This document shows positions 17,467 through 25,801 of a DNA stretch of 47,537 bases, piece by piece. The stretch spans positions 1-47,537 of the forward strand of contig JAPKBN010000014.1 in assembly GCA_026421215.1 (NCBI GenBank), in the 5' to 3' direction. The notes under the pieces are model-generated. The model had not been told where the DNA came from, made no database searches, and saw only the letters and a program-made list of their open reading frames with translations. Origin of the DNA: Dehalococcoidia bacterium (GTDB lineage Bacteria > Chloroflexota > Dehalococcoidia > Lucifugimonadales > Lucifugimonadaceae). Numbering within the stretch: the first letter of the stretch is position 1; every line of letters starts with the position of its first letter. The translations under genes were made by a program, and so were the position numbers.

Positions 17467-18522
17467 TTGGAATTGACAGATACATATAAACGAAAATTCA
17501 AGCTCTGGATGATGTTGACCGCTCTCGCGGCTATCGCTGTCATCGGTGCCGCGTGCGGCAGCGATGAACCAGAAGTGAAAGCGACGATCAACCTCAGCGA
17601 CACTCAATTTGAGTCACTGTGGATCAACAACGCCGTGGCCGAGTTCGTCATCGAGGCGGCCTACGGCAACCCGGTTGAGGCGATCCCGATGACTACGGTC
17701 ATCATGCAGACGGCGCTCGCTAACGGCGATGTCGACGTCAACATGGAGTTGTGGGAGCAGAACCTCATCGAATGGCACGATGAGGAAATTGCGAACGGCA
17801 ACATCGAAAACCTCGGTATGACCTATGAAGGTGGCCCGCAGTTCTTCATCGTTCCGACGTACACAGCCGAAGAGTTCGGCATAGTGACGATCGAAGACAT
17901 GAAGAAGCCGGAAGTCGTCGCCGCTCTGGCAGACCCGGAGGATCCGTCCAAGGGAGCGTTCATCAACTGCGTCAGCGGTTGGCAGTGCGCCGAGATCAAC
18001 CGCGCCAAGTTCCAGGCATACGGCCTGGACGAGTTCTACAACATCATCACGCTCGGTAGCACCGGTGCGATGGACGCAGGACTTCAAGGCCCGCAGATCG
18101 CCAAAACCCCAACCTTCGGGTACTACTGGGCGCCGACCTCACTGTACGGTTCTTACGACTGGACAATTGTCCAAGAACCTACCTACACCGCAGCGTGCTG
18201 GGATGAGGTCATCAAAGGTCAGGCCGACGCAAGTTACACACCTGCGGAAGCATGTGCGTACGAGTCCCTTCCGATTAACAAGGGGATCAACAGCGGCCTG
18301 AGAGAATCGGCTCCGGATGTTGTCGCCATGCTTGAGAAGATGATGGTCGGCATATCCCCCATCAGCAAGACCGCTGCCTGGGCCCTGGAGAACGAAGTCG
18401 ATGTCTCGGCAGACAAAATCGCCACGGCCAAGTATTACCTCGAGAACTTCGAGGACTCATGGACGCAGTGGATGGATGACGATGCCGTAAAGGCAGTCAA
18501 GGAAGCACTGGCCGCGCTATAA
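17467..18522 (+). CDS. proX: ProX/OpuAC-type substrate-binding lipoprotein of the betaine importer
   Basis: A 351-residue extracytoplasmic binding protein anchored by a lipobox (AVIGAACGS, Cys at about 30). The body matches the OpuAC family: INLSDTQFESLWINNAVAEF at the N-terminal lobe, DVDVNMELWEQNL, and the C-terminal SKTAAWALENEVD. Trp and Tyr residues (YYWAPTSLYGSYDW) could form the aromatic box that binds a quaternary ammonium. The start is TTG 17467 with AAGGA 5 bases upstream. It is the last gene of the unit and is followed by a strong hairpin. Confidence 0.92.
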   Translation: MELTDTYKRKFKLWMMLTALAAIAVIGAACGSDEPEVKATINLSDTQFESLWINNAVAEFVIEAAYGNPVEAIPMTTVIMQTALANGDVDVNMELWEQNLIEWHDEEIANGNIENLGMTYEGGPQFFIVPTYTAEEFGIVTIEDMKKPEVVAALADPEDPSKGAFINCVSGWQCAEINRAKFQAYGLDEFYNIITLGSTGAMDAGLQGPQIAKTPTFGYYWAPTSLYGSYDWTIVQEPTYTAACWDEVIKGQADASYTPAEACAYESLPINKGINSGLRESAPDVVAMLEKMMVGISPISKTAAWALENEVDVSADKIATAKYYLENFEDSWTQWMDDDAVKAVKEALAAL

Positions 18523-18548
18523 AGGGCGGGCCTAGAGTTGTCTTCAAG

Positions 18549-18578
18549 AAGAGGGGCCGGAGAAATCCGGCCCCTCTT
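18549..18578 (+). terminator. Hairpin ending the betaine transporter unit
   Basis: A perfect 13-bp stem (AAGAGGGGCCGGA / TCCGGCCCCTCTT) closed by a GAAA tetraloop lies 27 bases after the proX stop. There is no U-run, so it may be a processing or stabilising hairpin as well as a terminator. Confidence 0.7.
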
Positions 18579-18732
18579 CGCGTCGTGGCTGTAATAACCA
18601 CCGTAGGCCCGGCCCTTGCCCTCGCGCACTGCTGTGTACAGCGTCTGGCCGGCTGAGGACACTTCAAGAACCTGAGGCGTGGGTTGTCTGGACGACACCG
18701 TAGGGCGGGGTTCATCACGACCCAACCACTGC

Positions 18733-19947
18733 TTACAACGTCAGCTCCAGTATGTACATGCCGCCCTTGAAGCGATCTATTGCGTAGATCAGTCCGTTTT
18801 CATCCCAGTAGACGTCGTTAATGTTCACCCCGTGCATACCGTCCGGGTAGGCAGGAATGTAGTACGCCACCTCGACCGGCCGAAACGGATCGCTAATATC
18901 GTGCACCCGTACCCCGCCATTGAAGTACGAGCCTACGATCAGCGTGTCTGACTGCATCGAAAGCGGCCCGGGTTTGTTCTCATTCAGGTTGTGTGCGCCG
19001 AATCTCCCCTGGGTGTTCTTGAACGGTCCAGGGTCTGGCAGTGGGAAGGTGCTAATGATGACCGGGTTTTTCTCGTCACGGTTGTCCATCACCCACACCA
19101 ACTTCGGGTGATCGTCTGCGTGATCGACGATTGATTCGTCACTGACGATAAGTAAGTCACGCTTGAATATAGGCATCACGGTGTGCGTGAAGCCCGGGAA
19201 CGGCGGGTGGTAGTCCACACGGCTGATCATGGTCGGTTTCGATTTGTCGGACACGTCTAGCGTGATTGCGCCGCCGTCGATGTAGCCCAGGTAGGCGCGA
19301 TCGGGGCGTTCCGGCCATACATTGCCGTTGTGAAGCCGAAACCCGGTGTCGAAGTCAGGGTGTCGCTCTGGCGGGTCTTCTGTGTCTCCGACACGGGTCC
19401 CCGGCAGCCACCAACGGCCGACCTCGGTCGGATTGGTCGGATCGCCCACGTCCACGATCATGAAAAACTGGTCGTCCAGTGGGTTGTGCGGCTGGAAATC
19501 GGCCGCCCCTGTCGATAGATATGCATATCGACCGTCCGCGAACCAGAGACAGTGCGCTCCCCGGGAGTGCGGGCCGGATGTGTCGAAATGCGAGATCTTC
19601 TTTGGGTTCTCCGGGTCTTTGACGTCCCAGACGCCCATCCCGACCGGAGCATCGCCAACTTCCTTGCCCTGGTATGCAACTAGCAGTAGGTCGTCCACCA
19701 TGTCCAGTGAGTTTGACCGGACGCGGTCGTTTGGGACTTCTGTCTGCGCAACGATGATCGGTTCGGACGGATCGGTAACGTCCAGTGCTGTGAAGTCTTT
19801 CGGTCCACTCTCGTGAGCGACATACATGACACGTCGGCCGTCAGCTGTTGCCTGAAGCGCTAAACCCTCTCCGCCGTTTCCGAAGCCTCCGAGATCGCTC
19901 TGGGAGATCAGTTTCATGTTCCAGGCCTGGGCCCTGCCGTCACTCAT
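18733..19947 (-). CDS. LVIVD-repeat beta-propeller protein
   Basis: A 404-residue protein built from repeated units of the type 'VMYVAHESG...ALDVTDPSEP' (also VWDVKDPENPKK, IVDVGDPTNPTE, LDVSDKSKPT, VHDISDPFRP), the LVIVD repeat thought to form a propeller. No signal peptide is evident, and no enzymatic motif is clear. ATG 19947 is chosen because AAGGAG lies 7 bases upstream; the frame is open further, but that part is Arg-rich and unlikely to be coding. It may act in surface or binding roles; function unknown. It is transcribed towards the betaine transporter terminator. Confidence 0.8.
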   Translation of the reverse strand: MSDGRAQAWNMKLISQSDLGGFGNGGEGLALQATADGRRVMYVAHESGPKDFTALDVTDPSEPIIVAQTEVPNDRVRSNSLDMVDDLLLVAYQGKEVGDAPVGMGVWDVKDPENPKKISHFDTSGPHSRGAHCLWFADGRYAYLSTGAADFQPHNPLDDQFFMIVDVGDPTNPTEVGRWWLPGTRVGDTEDPPERHPDFDTGFRLHNGNVWPERPDRAYLGYIDGGAITLDVSDKSKPTMISRVDYHPPFPGFTHTVMPIFKRDLLIVSDESIVDHADDHPKLVWVMDNRDEKNPVIISTFPLPDPGPFKNTQGRFGAHNLNENKPGPLSMQSDTLIVGSYFNGGVRVHDISDPFRPVEVAYYIPAYPDGMHGVNINDVYWDENGLIYAIDRFKGGMYILELTL

Positions 19948-20317
19948 ATGTGTCTCCTTAACCCGATAAAGGGGGCCAAAATCCCGGACCCAATCGGACC
20001 GAGAGTTTGCTGACGAGAAGATAACACCAGTTGCGGCCTTAGCAATTGGGCGGTATTCCCGTTTCGTAGCCGACGACGATCTTCGGAGATGGCGGAGACA
20101 ATATCGAAGGACCCTTCGTGGGCGTCCGGGTAAATTTTTGACAACCTCAGGGTACGTTGCTGGGAGTCTCCTGGTTGGACGTAGCAAGTTGCTAAGTTGG
20201 ATATAGCGAGGATCGTGTTGTGGCCAGCCCGGGGTGGATAGAGTTCGCCCCGATGGTGATTGAGGCGTAACCTGCCCACATCACCACGGGCCGTCGCCGC
20301 GGGCCGGACAATTGTTC
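19948..20317. other. Divergent intergenic region
   Basis: This separates the LVIVD gene (minus) from the FAH-family gene (plus) and presumably holds both promoters. A TTGACA occurs at about 20138 on the plus strand, but no -10 element is at the right distance. No gene is seen. Confidence 0.3.
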
Positions 20318-20330
20318 AAAGGGGATCGCT

Positions 20331-21116
20331 ATCCGTATTGCACGTTTTGAGGTCGGGGGACTTGCCCGTTACGGGATCGTCGAGGGCGACTCCGTTGTCG
20401 AGATCCGGGGAGATGTGTTCGGGTCGTTTGACACGACATCCACATCTCACGCTCTGGGCGACGTTAACCTTCTGGCGCCGGTAACGCCCAGCCAGATGTT
20501 TGGCCCCGGCGTCAACTTTGCGGACCACCTCCACGAGGCAACCAGTATCACCGGGCAGGCCGAGATGGCGGCGACACCGCAGCCCTGGCACAAAGCCATT
20601 AGCGCCATCATCAACCCCGGCGACGATATTGTCATTCCGTACGATTCCACCACGGGGATTCAGCACGAGGGCGAATGCCTGGCGGTGATCGGTAAGACGG
20701 CACGCCGGGTCAGCCCGGAAGATGCCTGGGATCACATCATTGGCTACACATGCGGTAACGACATCAGCGAGCGGACGTGGCAGCGCAACGACAATTCGAT
20801 GTGGCGCGGGAAGGGAAGCGACACCTTCGCACCTATGGGACCGTGGATTGATACCGATTTCGATCCTCGATCAGGCGGCGACATGATCGTTAGACTGAAC
20901 GGCGAAGAGGTTCAGCGTGCGAGCAGCTCTGATATGTATTTCAACTTTGGCGTGCTGGTCAGCTACATCAGCCAGCAGATGACGCTCAAGCCCGGCGATG
21001 TCGTGTGGTCAGGGACTACGGGCGATCCCCGCAACATGGTTCCCGGAGACAAGGTGGAGGTTGAGGTGCAAGGGATCGGGATCCTCGAGAATTCGGTAGT
21101 GATGGAACAGAAGTGA
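20331..21116 (+). CDS. Fumarylacetoacetate hydrolase (FAH)-family protein (start likely ATC)
   Basis: A 261-residue FAH-fold enzyme, the family that hydrolyses or isomerises 2,4-diketo acids at the end of aromatic or tyrosine catabolism. Metal ligands are in [11 protein letters not shown] (Glu-x-Glu) and [10 protein letters not shown] (Asp), followed by the typical [12 protein letters not shown]. Coding similarity begins at [19 protein letters not shown], upstream of the first GTG (20415). The frame has no ATG, GTG or TTG between the TAA at 20268-20270 and 20415. ATC at 20331 occupies the place of the usual initiator Met and is preceded by AAAGGGG (20318-20324) with a 6-base gap. The stop overlaps the next gene's GTG by 4 bases (GTGA), so the two are translationally coupled. 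Confidence 0.85.
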   Translation: MRIARFEVGGLARYGIVEGDSVVEIRGDVFGSFDTTSTSHALGDVNLLAPVTPSQMFGPGVNFADHLHEATSITGQAEMAATPQPWHKAISAIINPGDDIVIPYDSTTGIQHEGECLAVIGKTARRVSPEDAWDHIIGYTCGNDISERTWQRNDNSMWRGKGSDTFAPMGPWIDTDFDPRSGGDMIVRLNGEEVQRASSSDMYFNFGVLVSYISQQMTLKPGDVVWSGTTGDPRNMVPGDKVEVEVQGIGILENSVVMEQK

Positions 21117-21787
21117 ACGACAGCGCTCAGGGTTTCGTACCGCTAGCCGGATATACCGCATACGACGACGATGAAATGAGCAAGCGCGCCGCGAACTTCT
21201 ATTCGGAGGTCGGTCGCCGTCGTACCGTGCGGAAGTTTTCGTCCCGAGTTCCTCCGCGTGACGTGCTGGATAACTGCCTCAGAGCCGCCGGGACTGCACC
21301 GAGCGGTGCCAACATGCAGCCCTGGCATTTCGCTGTTGTTAACGATGCCGAGATCAAGAAAAAGATTCGAATAGCGGCCGAAGAGGAAGAGAGTAAGTTC
21401 TACTCAGGCGGTGCCCCACAGGAATGGCTCGATGCACTCGAGCCGCTGGGCACGAACCGAGAGAAACCATTTTTGGAGACGGCGCCGTGGCTTATCGGCA
21501 TATTCGAGGAAAGTTATGGCCTCCTTCCGGACGGACGACGGGTTAAGCACTACTACGCTCGGGAGTCGATCGGGATAGCGACCGGAATCCTGATCACGGC
21601 TCTGCACCACGCAGGGCTTGCCACACTCACCCATACGCCAAGCCCGATGGGTTTCTTGAACGAGATCATGGAGCGGCCACCAAACGAGCGCTGTTTCTTG
21701 TTGCTTGTGGTCGGTTATCCATCCGAGGACGCCACGGTGCCAGACATCGGCCGAAAGTCACTCGACCAGTTCACCAACCACCTCTAG
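21113..21787 (+). CDS. Nitroreductase-fold flavoprotein, iodotyrosine deiodinase-like
   Basis: A 224-residue FMN enzyme closest in pattern to iodotyrosine deiodinase (IYD), which reductively dehalogenates halotyrosines. FMN-binding motifs are [11 protein letters not shown] (35-45) and [14 protein letters not shown] (60-73). The IYD substrate lid is recognisable: Glu93, Tyr97 and Lys118 (EEEESKFY and GTNREK) have the same spacing (4 and 21) as the zwitterion-binding Glu/Tyr/Lys of mammalian IYD. The C-terminal part, [15 protein letters not shown] and [20 protein letters not shown], also follows IYD. The start is GTG 21113, overlapping the FAH-family stop. A plain nitroreductase role remains possible, but the triad favours an amino-acid-like phenol. 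Confidence 0.85.
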   Translation: MNDSAQGFVPLAGYTAYDDDEMSKRAANFYSEVGRRRTVRKFSSRVPPRDVLDNCLRAAGTAPSGANMQPWHFAVVNDAEIKKKIRIAAEEEESKFYSGGAPQEWLDALEPLGTNREKPFLETAPWLIGIFEESYGLLPDGRRVKHYYARESIGIATGILITALHHAGLATLTHTPSPMGFLNEIMERPPNERCFLLLVVGYPSEDATVPDIGRKSLDQFTNHL

Positions 21788-21926
21788 TCATCGGTGGGCG
21801 AGTCGCGATAGGCGGTTCATGGTCAAGATGACAATCTCGGCGTTATGCGTATCCTGTGTTTTTGAAGCACGGGCAGGGCAACCGCCGTCCGTCCGTGCGT
21901 GGGGAAAGCATTTCAGGGAGCAGATA

Positions 21927-22241
21927 TTGGAACCGGTAATCAAGAACAAGGTCGATCACTCCAACCCGATCCTCGGCCCGGACGACGGAGTGCCGACGGT
22001 GGTCACGCTCTACCACGACCACCAGCCTGGTGAGTCCAGCGCCCACCACACGCATCCCTGGGAGCATCAGGCGTACATCACCCGTGGCGAAGGCATTATC
22101 TGGGTGGACGGTACTGAGTACCCGATAAAAGCGGGCGACTGCGTGATGGTTCCACCCGGATCTCTTCACCACTTCAAGAACACAAGCGATGCGGTGCTGA
22201 GCAGGGTGACGTTCAACCCCCTGTCTTCGACCGAGGGCTAA
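21927..22241 (+). CDS. Small cupin-domain protein
   Basis: A 104-residue single-domain cupin. Motif 1 is ESSAHHTHPWEHQAYITRGE (His-x-His...Glu metal ligands) and motif 2 is GDCVMVPPGSLHHFKN. The start is TTG at 21927, with AGGGAG at 21915-21920 and a 6-base gap; a longer frame back to 21705 would overlap the nitroreductase and reads as noise. Small cupins may be isomerases, dioxygenases or binding proteins, so the exact role is open. It probably belongs with the two preceding genes in a catabolic operon. Confidence 0.85.
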   Translation: MEPVIKNKVDHSNPILGPDDGVPTVVTLYHDHQPGESSAHHTHPWEHQAYITRGEGIIWVDGTEYPIKAGDCVMVPPGSLHHFKNTSDAVLSRVTFNPLSSTEG

Positions 22242-22253
22242 TTACTGGAGTAT

Positions 22254-22285
22254 GGGCCAAGGTCGGTTGTGTTGCGCCTTGGCCC
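22254..22285 (+). terminator. Stem-loop after the cupin gene
   Basis: A 9-bp perfect stem (GGGCCAAGG / CCTTGGCCC) with a 14-base loop starts 12 bases after the cupin stop. There is no U-run. It is the likely end of the FAH-nitroreductase-cupin transcript. Confidence 0.45.
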
Positions 22286-22627
22286 TGGATCGTCTGGACT
22301 CCATGGTATTGAACATTCGTTTGTTCAAGGTGTCGGCGTTCTATGGTTTGAGCAGATAATCCTGAGCCCCGGCTGGGATCGCTGTTTTTACATGATCCAA
22401 ATTCGCGACAGCGGTCTCATAGCAGGCATGCCGATAACGCTTGAGCTTCGGCCGTGTGAGACGATACCGCCATAAGCTCCTACGCGCTCACTTAGATCGG
22501 GAGCGATACATCGTCCGGTACTCATCGGGAATACAACATCGGCCTTGCGCGGGACAACCACGAAAAGGGAACCGATAACTAATGGTGAAGAACCAATCAG
22601 CCATCTACAGCCGAAAGAGCTCAGACG
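22286..22627. other. Intergenic region, no gene seen
   Basis: No reading frame here has a plausible start and family resemblance. It presumably contains the promoter of the DUF805 gene. Confidence 0.3.
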
Positions 22628-22969
22628 ATGAAACTTATTAAGTACTACCTGGAGTCCTGGCGTCGTTTCCGAGATCTGAAGGGCCGAACCACACGACCCG
22701 CTTTTTGGTGGCCGTTCCTCATTCACCCCATTGTGTTCCTTATCCTTGGGGGAATCTTTGCGGCCATTTTCGGCATCGAATCCGACGAAATAGGCCCGGA
22801 GATCGTGTACGCCATTGCCTATGTCTGGGTGGTGATCACATTGGGACTACGTCGCCTAAACGACATGGGTAGAAAGGGAACATGGCTCCTAATTAGCCTC
22901 GTCCCCTTAGGGATTTTTGTGCTTCTGTATTGGCTGGTTCAGCCGAGCACTTCCGAGACCAGCGAATAA
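22628..22969 (+). CDS. DUF805 small membrane protein
   Basis: A 113-residue inner-membrane protein with an N-terminal cytosolic segment containing the family-typical GRTTRPAFWWPFL. Three hydrophobic helices follow, including VWVVITLGLRRLNDMGRKG, the conserved 'RRLxDxG' hairpin of DUF805. Members usually have three or four helices. The function of the family is not established. It stands alone between the catabolic operon and a minus-strand ferredoxin remnant. Confidence 0.8.
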   Translation: MKLIKYYLESWRRFRDLKGRTTRPAFWWPFLIHPIVFLILGGIFAAIFGIESDEIGPEIVYAIAYVWVVITLGLRRLNDMGRKGTWLLISLVPLGIFVLLYWLVQPSTSETSE

Positions 22970-23005
22970 CTTTCCCTGTAAATACCGGTCGGTAAATAAG
23001 TTTTG

Positions 23006-23125
23006 TTATTCGGCTTCGAGAAAGATGCATTCTCCGGGGCACTCTTCGGCCGCTTCGATAGCCGCGATAACCGGTGCGGAACAGGGGTTAAAGCTCGGGC
23101 GCTCATTCGCGCTGCGAGCCCGCAT
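23006..23125 (-). pseudogene. Remnant of a small ferredoxin (C-terminal half only)
   Basis: The minus frame ending at TAA (23006-23008) reads AAIEAAEECPGECIFLEAE, the characteristic C-terminal end of a bacterial 3Fe/4Fe ferredoxin. The N-terminal cluster-binding half is missing: the frame is closed by TAG at 23129-23131 and no other frame restores a Cys motif. The stop is a TAG, so selenocysteine cannot rescue it. An intact seven-iron ferredoxin lies at 24475. This is called a gene fragment on the strength of one well-conserved segment. Confidence 0.5.
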
Positions 23126-23253
23126 GGTCTAGCCTTGGTTTTAAGCGGAAGCGCCGATCGAGTCTTTGTCGTTGAGTACCGAGCGCTACAGCTCTGGTCG
23201 GCTAGGTGTACGCAATGAGCGATCGGATTCGATTGATTGAGCGAGTATGCGAG

Positions 23254-24198
23254 TTAAGTCCGGCTGCCGACCTGCTGGCGGAAGAACTCGACGGTACGGG
23301 CAAGGCCGGTCTCGAGATCGACCTTCGGCGTCCAGCCCAGTTCGATTCGCGCGAGTGAAGCGTCCAGGCTTATGGCGTGGATGTCGCCCGGCCGTGGCGG
23401 GCCGTACTGGGGTTCGAGCGCGTATCCCGTTAGTTCGCTCAGACGCGTGCATAACTCGTTGACGTTGGTGCTCACGCCGGAGCCGATGTTGCAGCGGTGT
23501 GGCCCGCCGGGCGCCGCTGCGGCCATAACGGCATCGACCACGTCCGAGACATACACGTAGTCTCGTTCATCGTTACCGTCGCCAAATATCGTGATCTGAT
23601 TGCCTGCCAACATGGCAAGGGCGAATATCGCTACTACTCCGGCTTCTCCATGCGGGTCCTGGCGCGGGCCGTAGACGTTGGCCAGTCGAAGAACCGTCGA
23701 TTCAAATCCGAACGTCCGCCGGTACATCGCCAGATACTCTTCGCCAGCGAGTTTTGATGTGCCGTACGGATTCTCGGGGGCCGTAGGTTGCGACTCACTG
23801 ACTGGAAGATCTTCCGGCTGGCCGTACACCGTTCCGCCCGATGAAAAGAACACAAACTTCTTTGTGCCTGAGGCCCTAGCCGCTTCCAGGACGTTTACCG
23901 TGCCCAGAACGTTAATCCGGGCGTCCTGCAGCGGTTCTCTGGTGGAGACCGAGACGCTGATCTGTGCGGCCGTGTGGACGATTAGCTCGGGGGCGACGCT
24001 TCGGATGGCGTCCGTCGCCGCGTCCGAGGTCACGTCTGCGACCACCAGGTCGACCCCTGGAGGCAGATTTTCCCGCTTGCCGCTGCTGAGATCGTCGATG
24101 ACGGTGACTCGGTATCCGTCATCGACGAGCCTGTCGACGACGTGCGAACCGATAAATCCTGCGCCACCGGTTACCACGGCTGTTGTTTCGGACGGCAT
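23254..24198 (-). CDS. NAD-dependent epimerase/dehydratase (UDP-glucose 4-epimerase-like)
   Basis: A 314-residue extended SDR. NAD-binding motif TGGAGFIGSH near residues 10-19, Asp-Asp after strand 2 (VIDDLSSGKRENL), the catalytic Ser region FSSGGTVYG, the Tyr-x3-Lys (NPYGTSK), and the substrate loop NVYGPRQDPHGEAGVVAIF. These are the hallmarks of GalE-like nucleotide-sugar epimerases for cell-surface glycans. Sugar specificity cannot be read from sequence alone. It is a single gene, divergent from the ferredoxin gene. Confidence 0.9.
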   Translation of the reverse strand: MPSETTAVVTGGAGFIGSHVVDRLVDDGYRVTVIDDLSSGKRENLPPGVDLVVADVTSDAATDAIRSVAPELIVHTAAQISVSVSTREPLQDARINVLGTVNVLEAARASGTKKFVFFSSGGTVYGQPEDLPVSESQPTAPENPYGTSKLAGEEYLAMYRRTFGFESTVLRLANVYGPRQDPHGEAGVVAIFALAMLAGNQITIFGDGNDERDYVYVSDVVDAVMAAAAPGGPHRCNIGSGVSTNVNELCTRLSELTGYALEPQYGPPRPGDIHAISLDASLARIELGWTPKVDLETGLARTVEFFRQQVGSRT

Positions 24199-24365
24199 CC
24201 AATCTCCTCGAAATCTTTGACGGTATTTAGAATATTCTGACGAACCCGGGAATTTCCCTGCCGTGCCAGACTACGTAAACTGCCCTGAATCATCGACACG
24301 TCACGTAAAAGAGTACGTCGAAGTGACAGATTTCGTATGTGTCCGTCCATAACGGGGAATGCGAG

Positions 24366-24395
24366 TTAGACTTGCGAGCCGACGCTACTTATAAT
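24366..24395 (+). promoter_or_regulatory. Sigma-70-type promoter of the ferredoxin gene
   Basis: TTAGAC (24366-24371), an 18-base spacer and a perfect TATAAT (24390-24395) precede the ferredoxin ATG by about 80 bases. This is the best consensus -10 box noticed in the window. Confidence 0.6.
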
Positions 24396-24427
24396 TTGGC
24401 GCTGATTCAGCATCAATATGCCAGTAA

Positions 24428-24451
24428 CAGGGTCAGACCCTGAAACTTTTT
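24428..24451 (+). promoter_or_regulatory. Terminator-like hairpin in the ferredoxin leader (possible attenuator)
   Basis: CAGGGT-CAG-ACCCTG is followed after AAAC by TTTTT, all between the promoter and the ribosome site AGGAGG (24457-24462). The shape is that of a small intrinsic terminator inside a 5' leader. The stem is only 6 bp. Confidence 0.35.
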
Positions 24452-24474
24452 CGGCCAGGAGGATTGCCAACAGG

Positions 24475-24741
24475 ATGACCTACATCATCGTTTCGCCCTG
24501 CGTGGATGTAAGAGACGGTGCTTGTGTCGACGTTTGCCCCGTCGACTGCATCTACTCCAACCCCGAAGACAACATGCTGTACATCAACCCGGAAGAGTGC
24601 ATCGACTGCGCCGCATGTGAGCCGGTATGCCCGGTTACGGCGATCTTCCCGGAAGATCAGGTACCTGAGAACGAGCAGAGCTTCATCGCTCTCAACTACG
24701 ACTATGACTACGATAGCTCCGAACCCGGAGACAACAAGTAG
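24475..24741 (+). CDS. Seven-iron ferredoxin (3Fe-4S / 4Fe-4S)
   Basis: An 88-residue electron carrier. Cys9, Cys17, Cys21 and Cys25 (C-x7-C-x3-C-x3-C) and then C42-IDC-AAC-EPVC-P supply ligands for one 3Fe-4S and one 4Fe-4S cluster, as in Azotobacter-type FdI and actinobacterial or Thermus ferredoxins. The C terminus is a short acidic tail rich in Asp and Tyr. ATG 24475 gives the canonical MTYIIVSPCV start; an upstream ATG at 24418 would add an atypical extension. Its partner could be any of the oxidoreductases in the cell. It has its own promoter and shares a bidirectional terminator with hemQ. Confidence 0.93.
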   Translation: MTYIIVSPCVDVRDGACVDVCPVDCIYSNPEDNMLYINPEECIDCAACEPVCPVTAIFPEDQVPENEQSFIALNYDYDYDSSEPGDNK

Positions 24742-24777
24742 TCAGATTTCACGGTCCAGGTCGTAGTTCCAGACAAT

Positions 24778-24809
24778 AAAAAGGCCCCACTTTAAAGTGG
24801 GGCCTTTTT
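24778..24809. terminator. Bidirectional intrinsic terminator
   Basis: A near-perfect palindrome with A-run and T-run: AAAAAGGCCCCACTTT / AAAGTGGGGCCTTTTT. It lies between the converging ferredoxin (plus) and HemQ (minus) genes and gives a U-tract in both directions. Confidence 0.92.
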
Positions 24810-24845
24810 GATTGGCGTTCATGTTCTCACCCGGTGGTGCGGGTA

Positions 24846-25520
24846 CTACCCGACGGCTTCCAACGCCTCTTCAATGGGTTTGCGCACGCAGGCAAAGATC
24901 GGAGTCTCGCTCTCGGTGTAGAAGCCGCCCGGGATCTCCCGGAGCTCCATTACCAAAGAGACGAACTCTCGCGGCTCGTCCGTCTCAAAGCCGACCACAA
25001 ACTCCTGATCATCCAGGCCAAAAGAGTATGTGGTGTTGATCTTGATGGACGGGTACTTGTGGCCGATCTTGAAATGGTCGCCCATCATCTTTTGGCGCTC
25101 GTCCTGATTTAGCTGGTACCACTCCCGCTTCTTCACCATCGGATAGATGATGAAGTACTTGTAGTAGTCCTGAAGTTTCGGCTCGGCACCGCCGTGCTTG
25201 TACTGGGTTTTTCGGCGGACCGCGAGGTAAGAGTAGGACTGGTCAAGATAGCCGGCGAGGTGCGTGTGGTTGATACGCTTTGCAGTTTTGTCGAAATCGT
25301 CCAAATCCATAGAAGACTGGGCGAGCATGATGTCGCAATCACCGCGCGTTCCGGTGAGACCGTAGGTTGTGATAGGTGGCTCGGTCCCTATCTCGGATAT
25401 CACCGATGTGAACTCCCGCTTGGAGGCTTCTTTTTCATCCGCTGGGAGCCTGCGCCAGGTCTTGTCCAGCTTGTAGAAGTTGAACTTTGCGTACTCGCCT
25501 TCGAGTAGGGACGGGGACAT
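24846..25520 (-). CDS. hemQ: Chlorite dismutase-fold protein, probable coproheme decarboxylase
   Basis: A 224-residue Cld/HemQ-family protein. The conserved core is YFIIYPMVKKREWYQL, then MMGDHFKIGHKYPSIKINTT and GLDDQEFVVGFETD. The His residues in the second block are candidates for the axial haem ligand. In Gram-positive-type lineages this family converts coproheme III to haem b in the last step of the coproporphyrin-dependent pathway. A dedicated chlorite-degrading role is less likely but not excluded. ATG 25520 has GGAG 7 bases upstream; the longer frame to 25577 lacks support. It converges with the ferredoxin gene. Confidence 0.85.
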   Translation of the reverse strand: MSPSLLEGEYAKFNFYKLDKTWRRLPADEKEASKREFTSVISEIGTEPPITTYGLTGTRGDCDIMLAQSSMDLDDFDKTAKRINHTHLAGYLDQSYSYLAVRRKTQYKHGGAEPKLQDYYKYFIIYPMVKKREWYQLNQDERQKMMGDHFKIGHKYPSIKINTTYSFGLDDQEFVVGFETDEPREFVSLVMELREIPGGFYTESETPIFACVRKPIEEALEAVG

Positions 25521-25677
25521 TGATTTGCTCCGGAGTGGGTGACAAGTAGGGCCTTGGAGTATATCAGCGGGCCCCAACGGGCTGGCCGCTGCCTACCGGA
25601 ATTTATTTTTAGATCTTCCGGTATATGCCTCCCCCTACGGACACCTGATTTACCATCCACCACTGCGTTCCGTCTCG

Positions 25678-25708
25678 GGGTCAACGAGAGATCGTTCCGT
25701 GTTGACCC
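25678..25708 (+). promoter_or_regulatory. Two mutually exclusive hairpins upstream of gcvT
   Basis: GGGTCAAC (25678-25685) pairs with GTTGACCC (25701-25708). A nested hairpin AACGA-GAGA-TCGTT (25683-25696) uses the same AAC, so both cannot form together. This lies about 95-125 bases before the gcvT ATG. The glycine riboswitch core is not recognisable. It may also be a regulator site. Confidence 0.3.
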
Positions 25709-25801
25709 TTAGAATGAGCGGCCGTACGATTTCTGCTCCGATCAACTCCCGATTCCAGTTCGTTCTTTTGACACTCCCTCTAACCTCTACTGGGACCACA
25801 T

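Noticed and set aside
22984-23131. Second selenoprotein (ferredoxin fragment with an upstream stop)
   Set aside because: The stop upstream is TAG, not TGA, and the N-terminal half of the protein is missing.
25578-25801. Glycine riboswitch before gcvT
   Set aside because: The conserved core of the glycine aptamers is not visible; only short inverted repeats are present.
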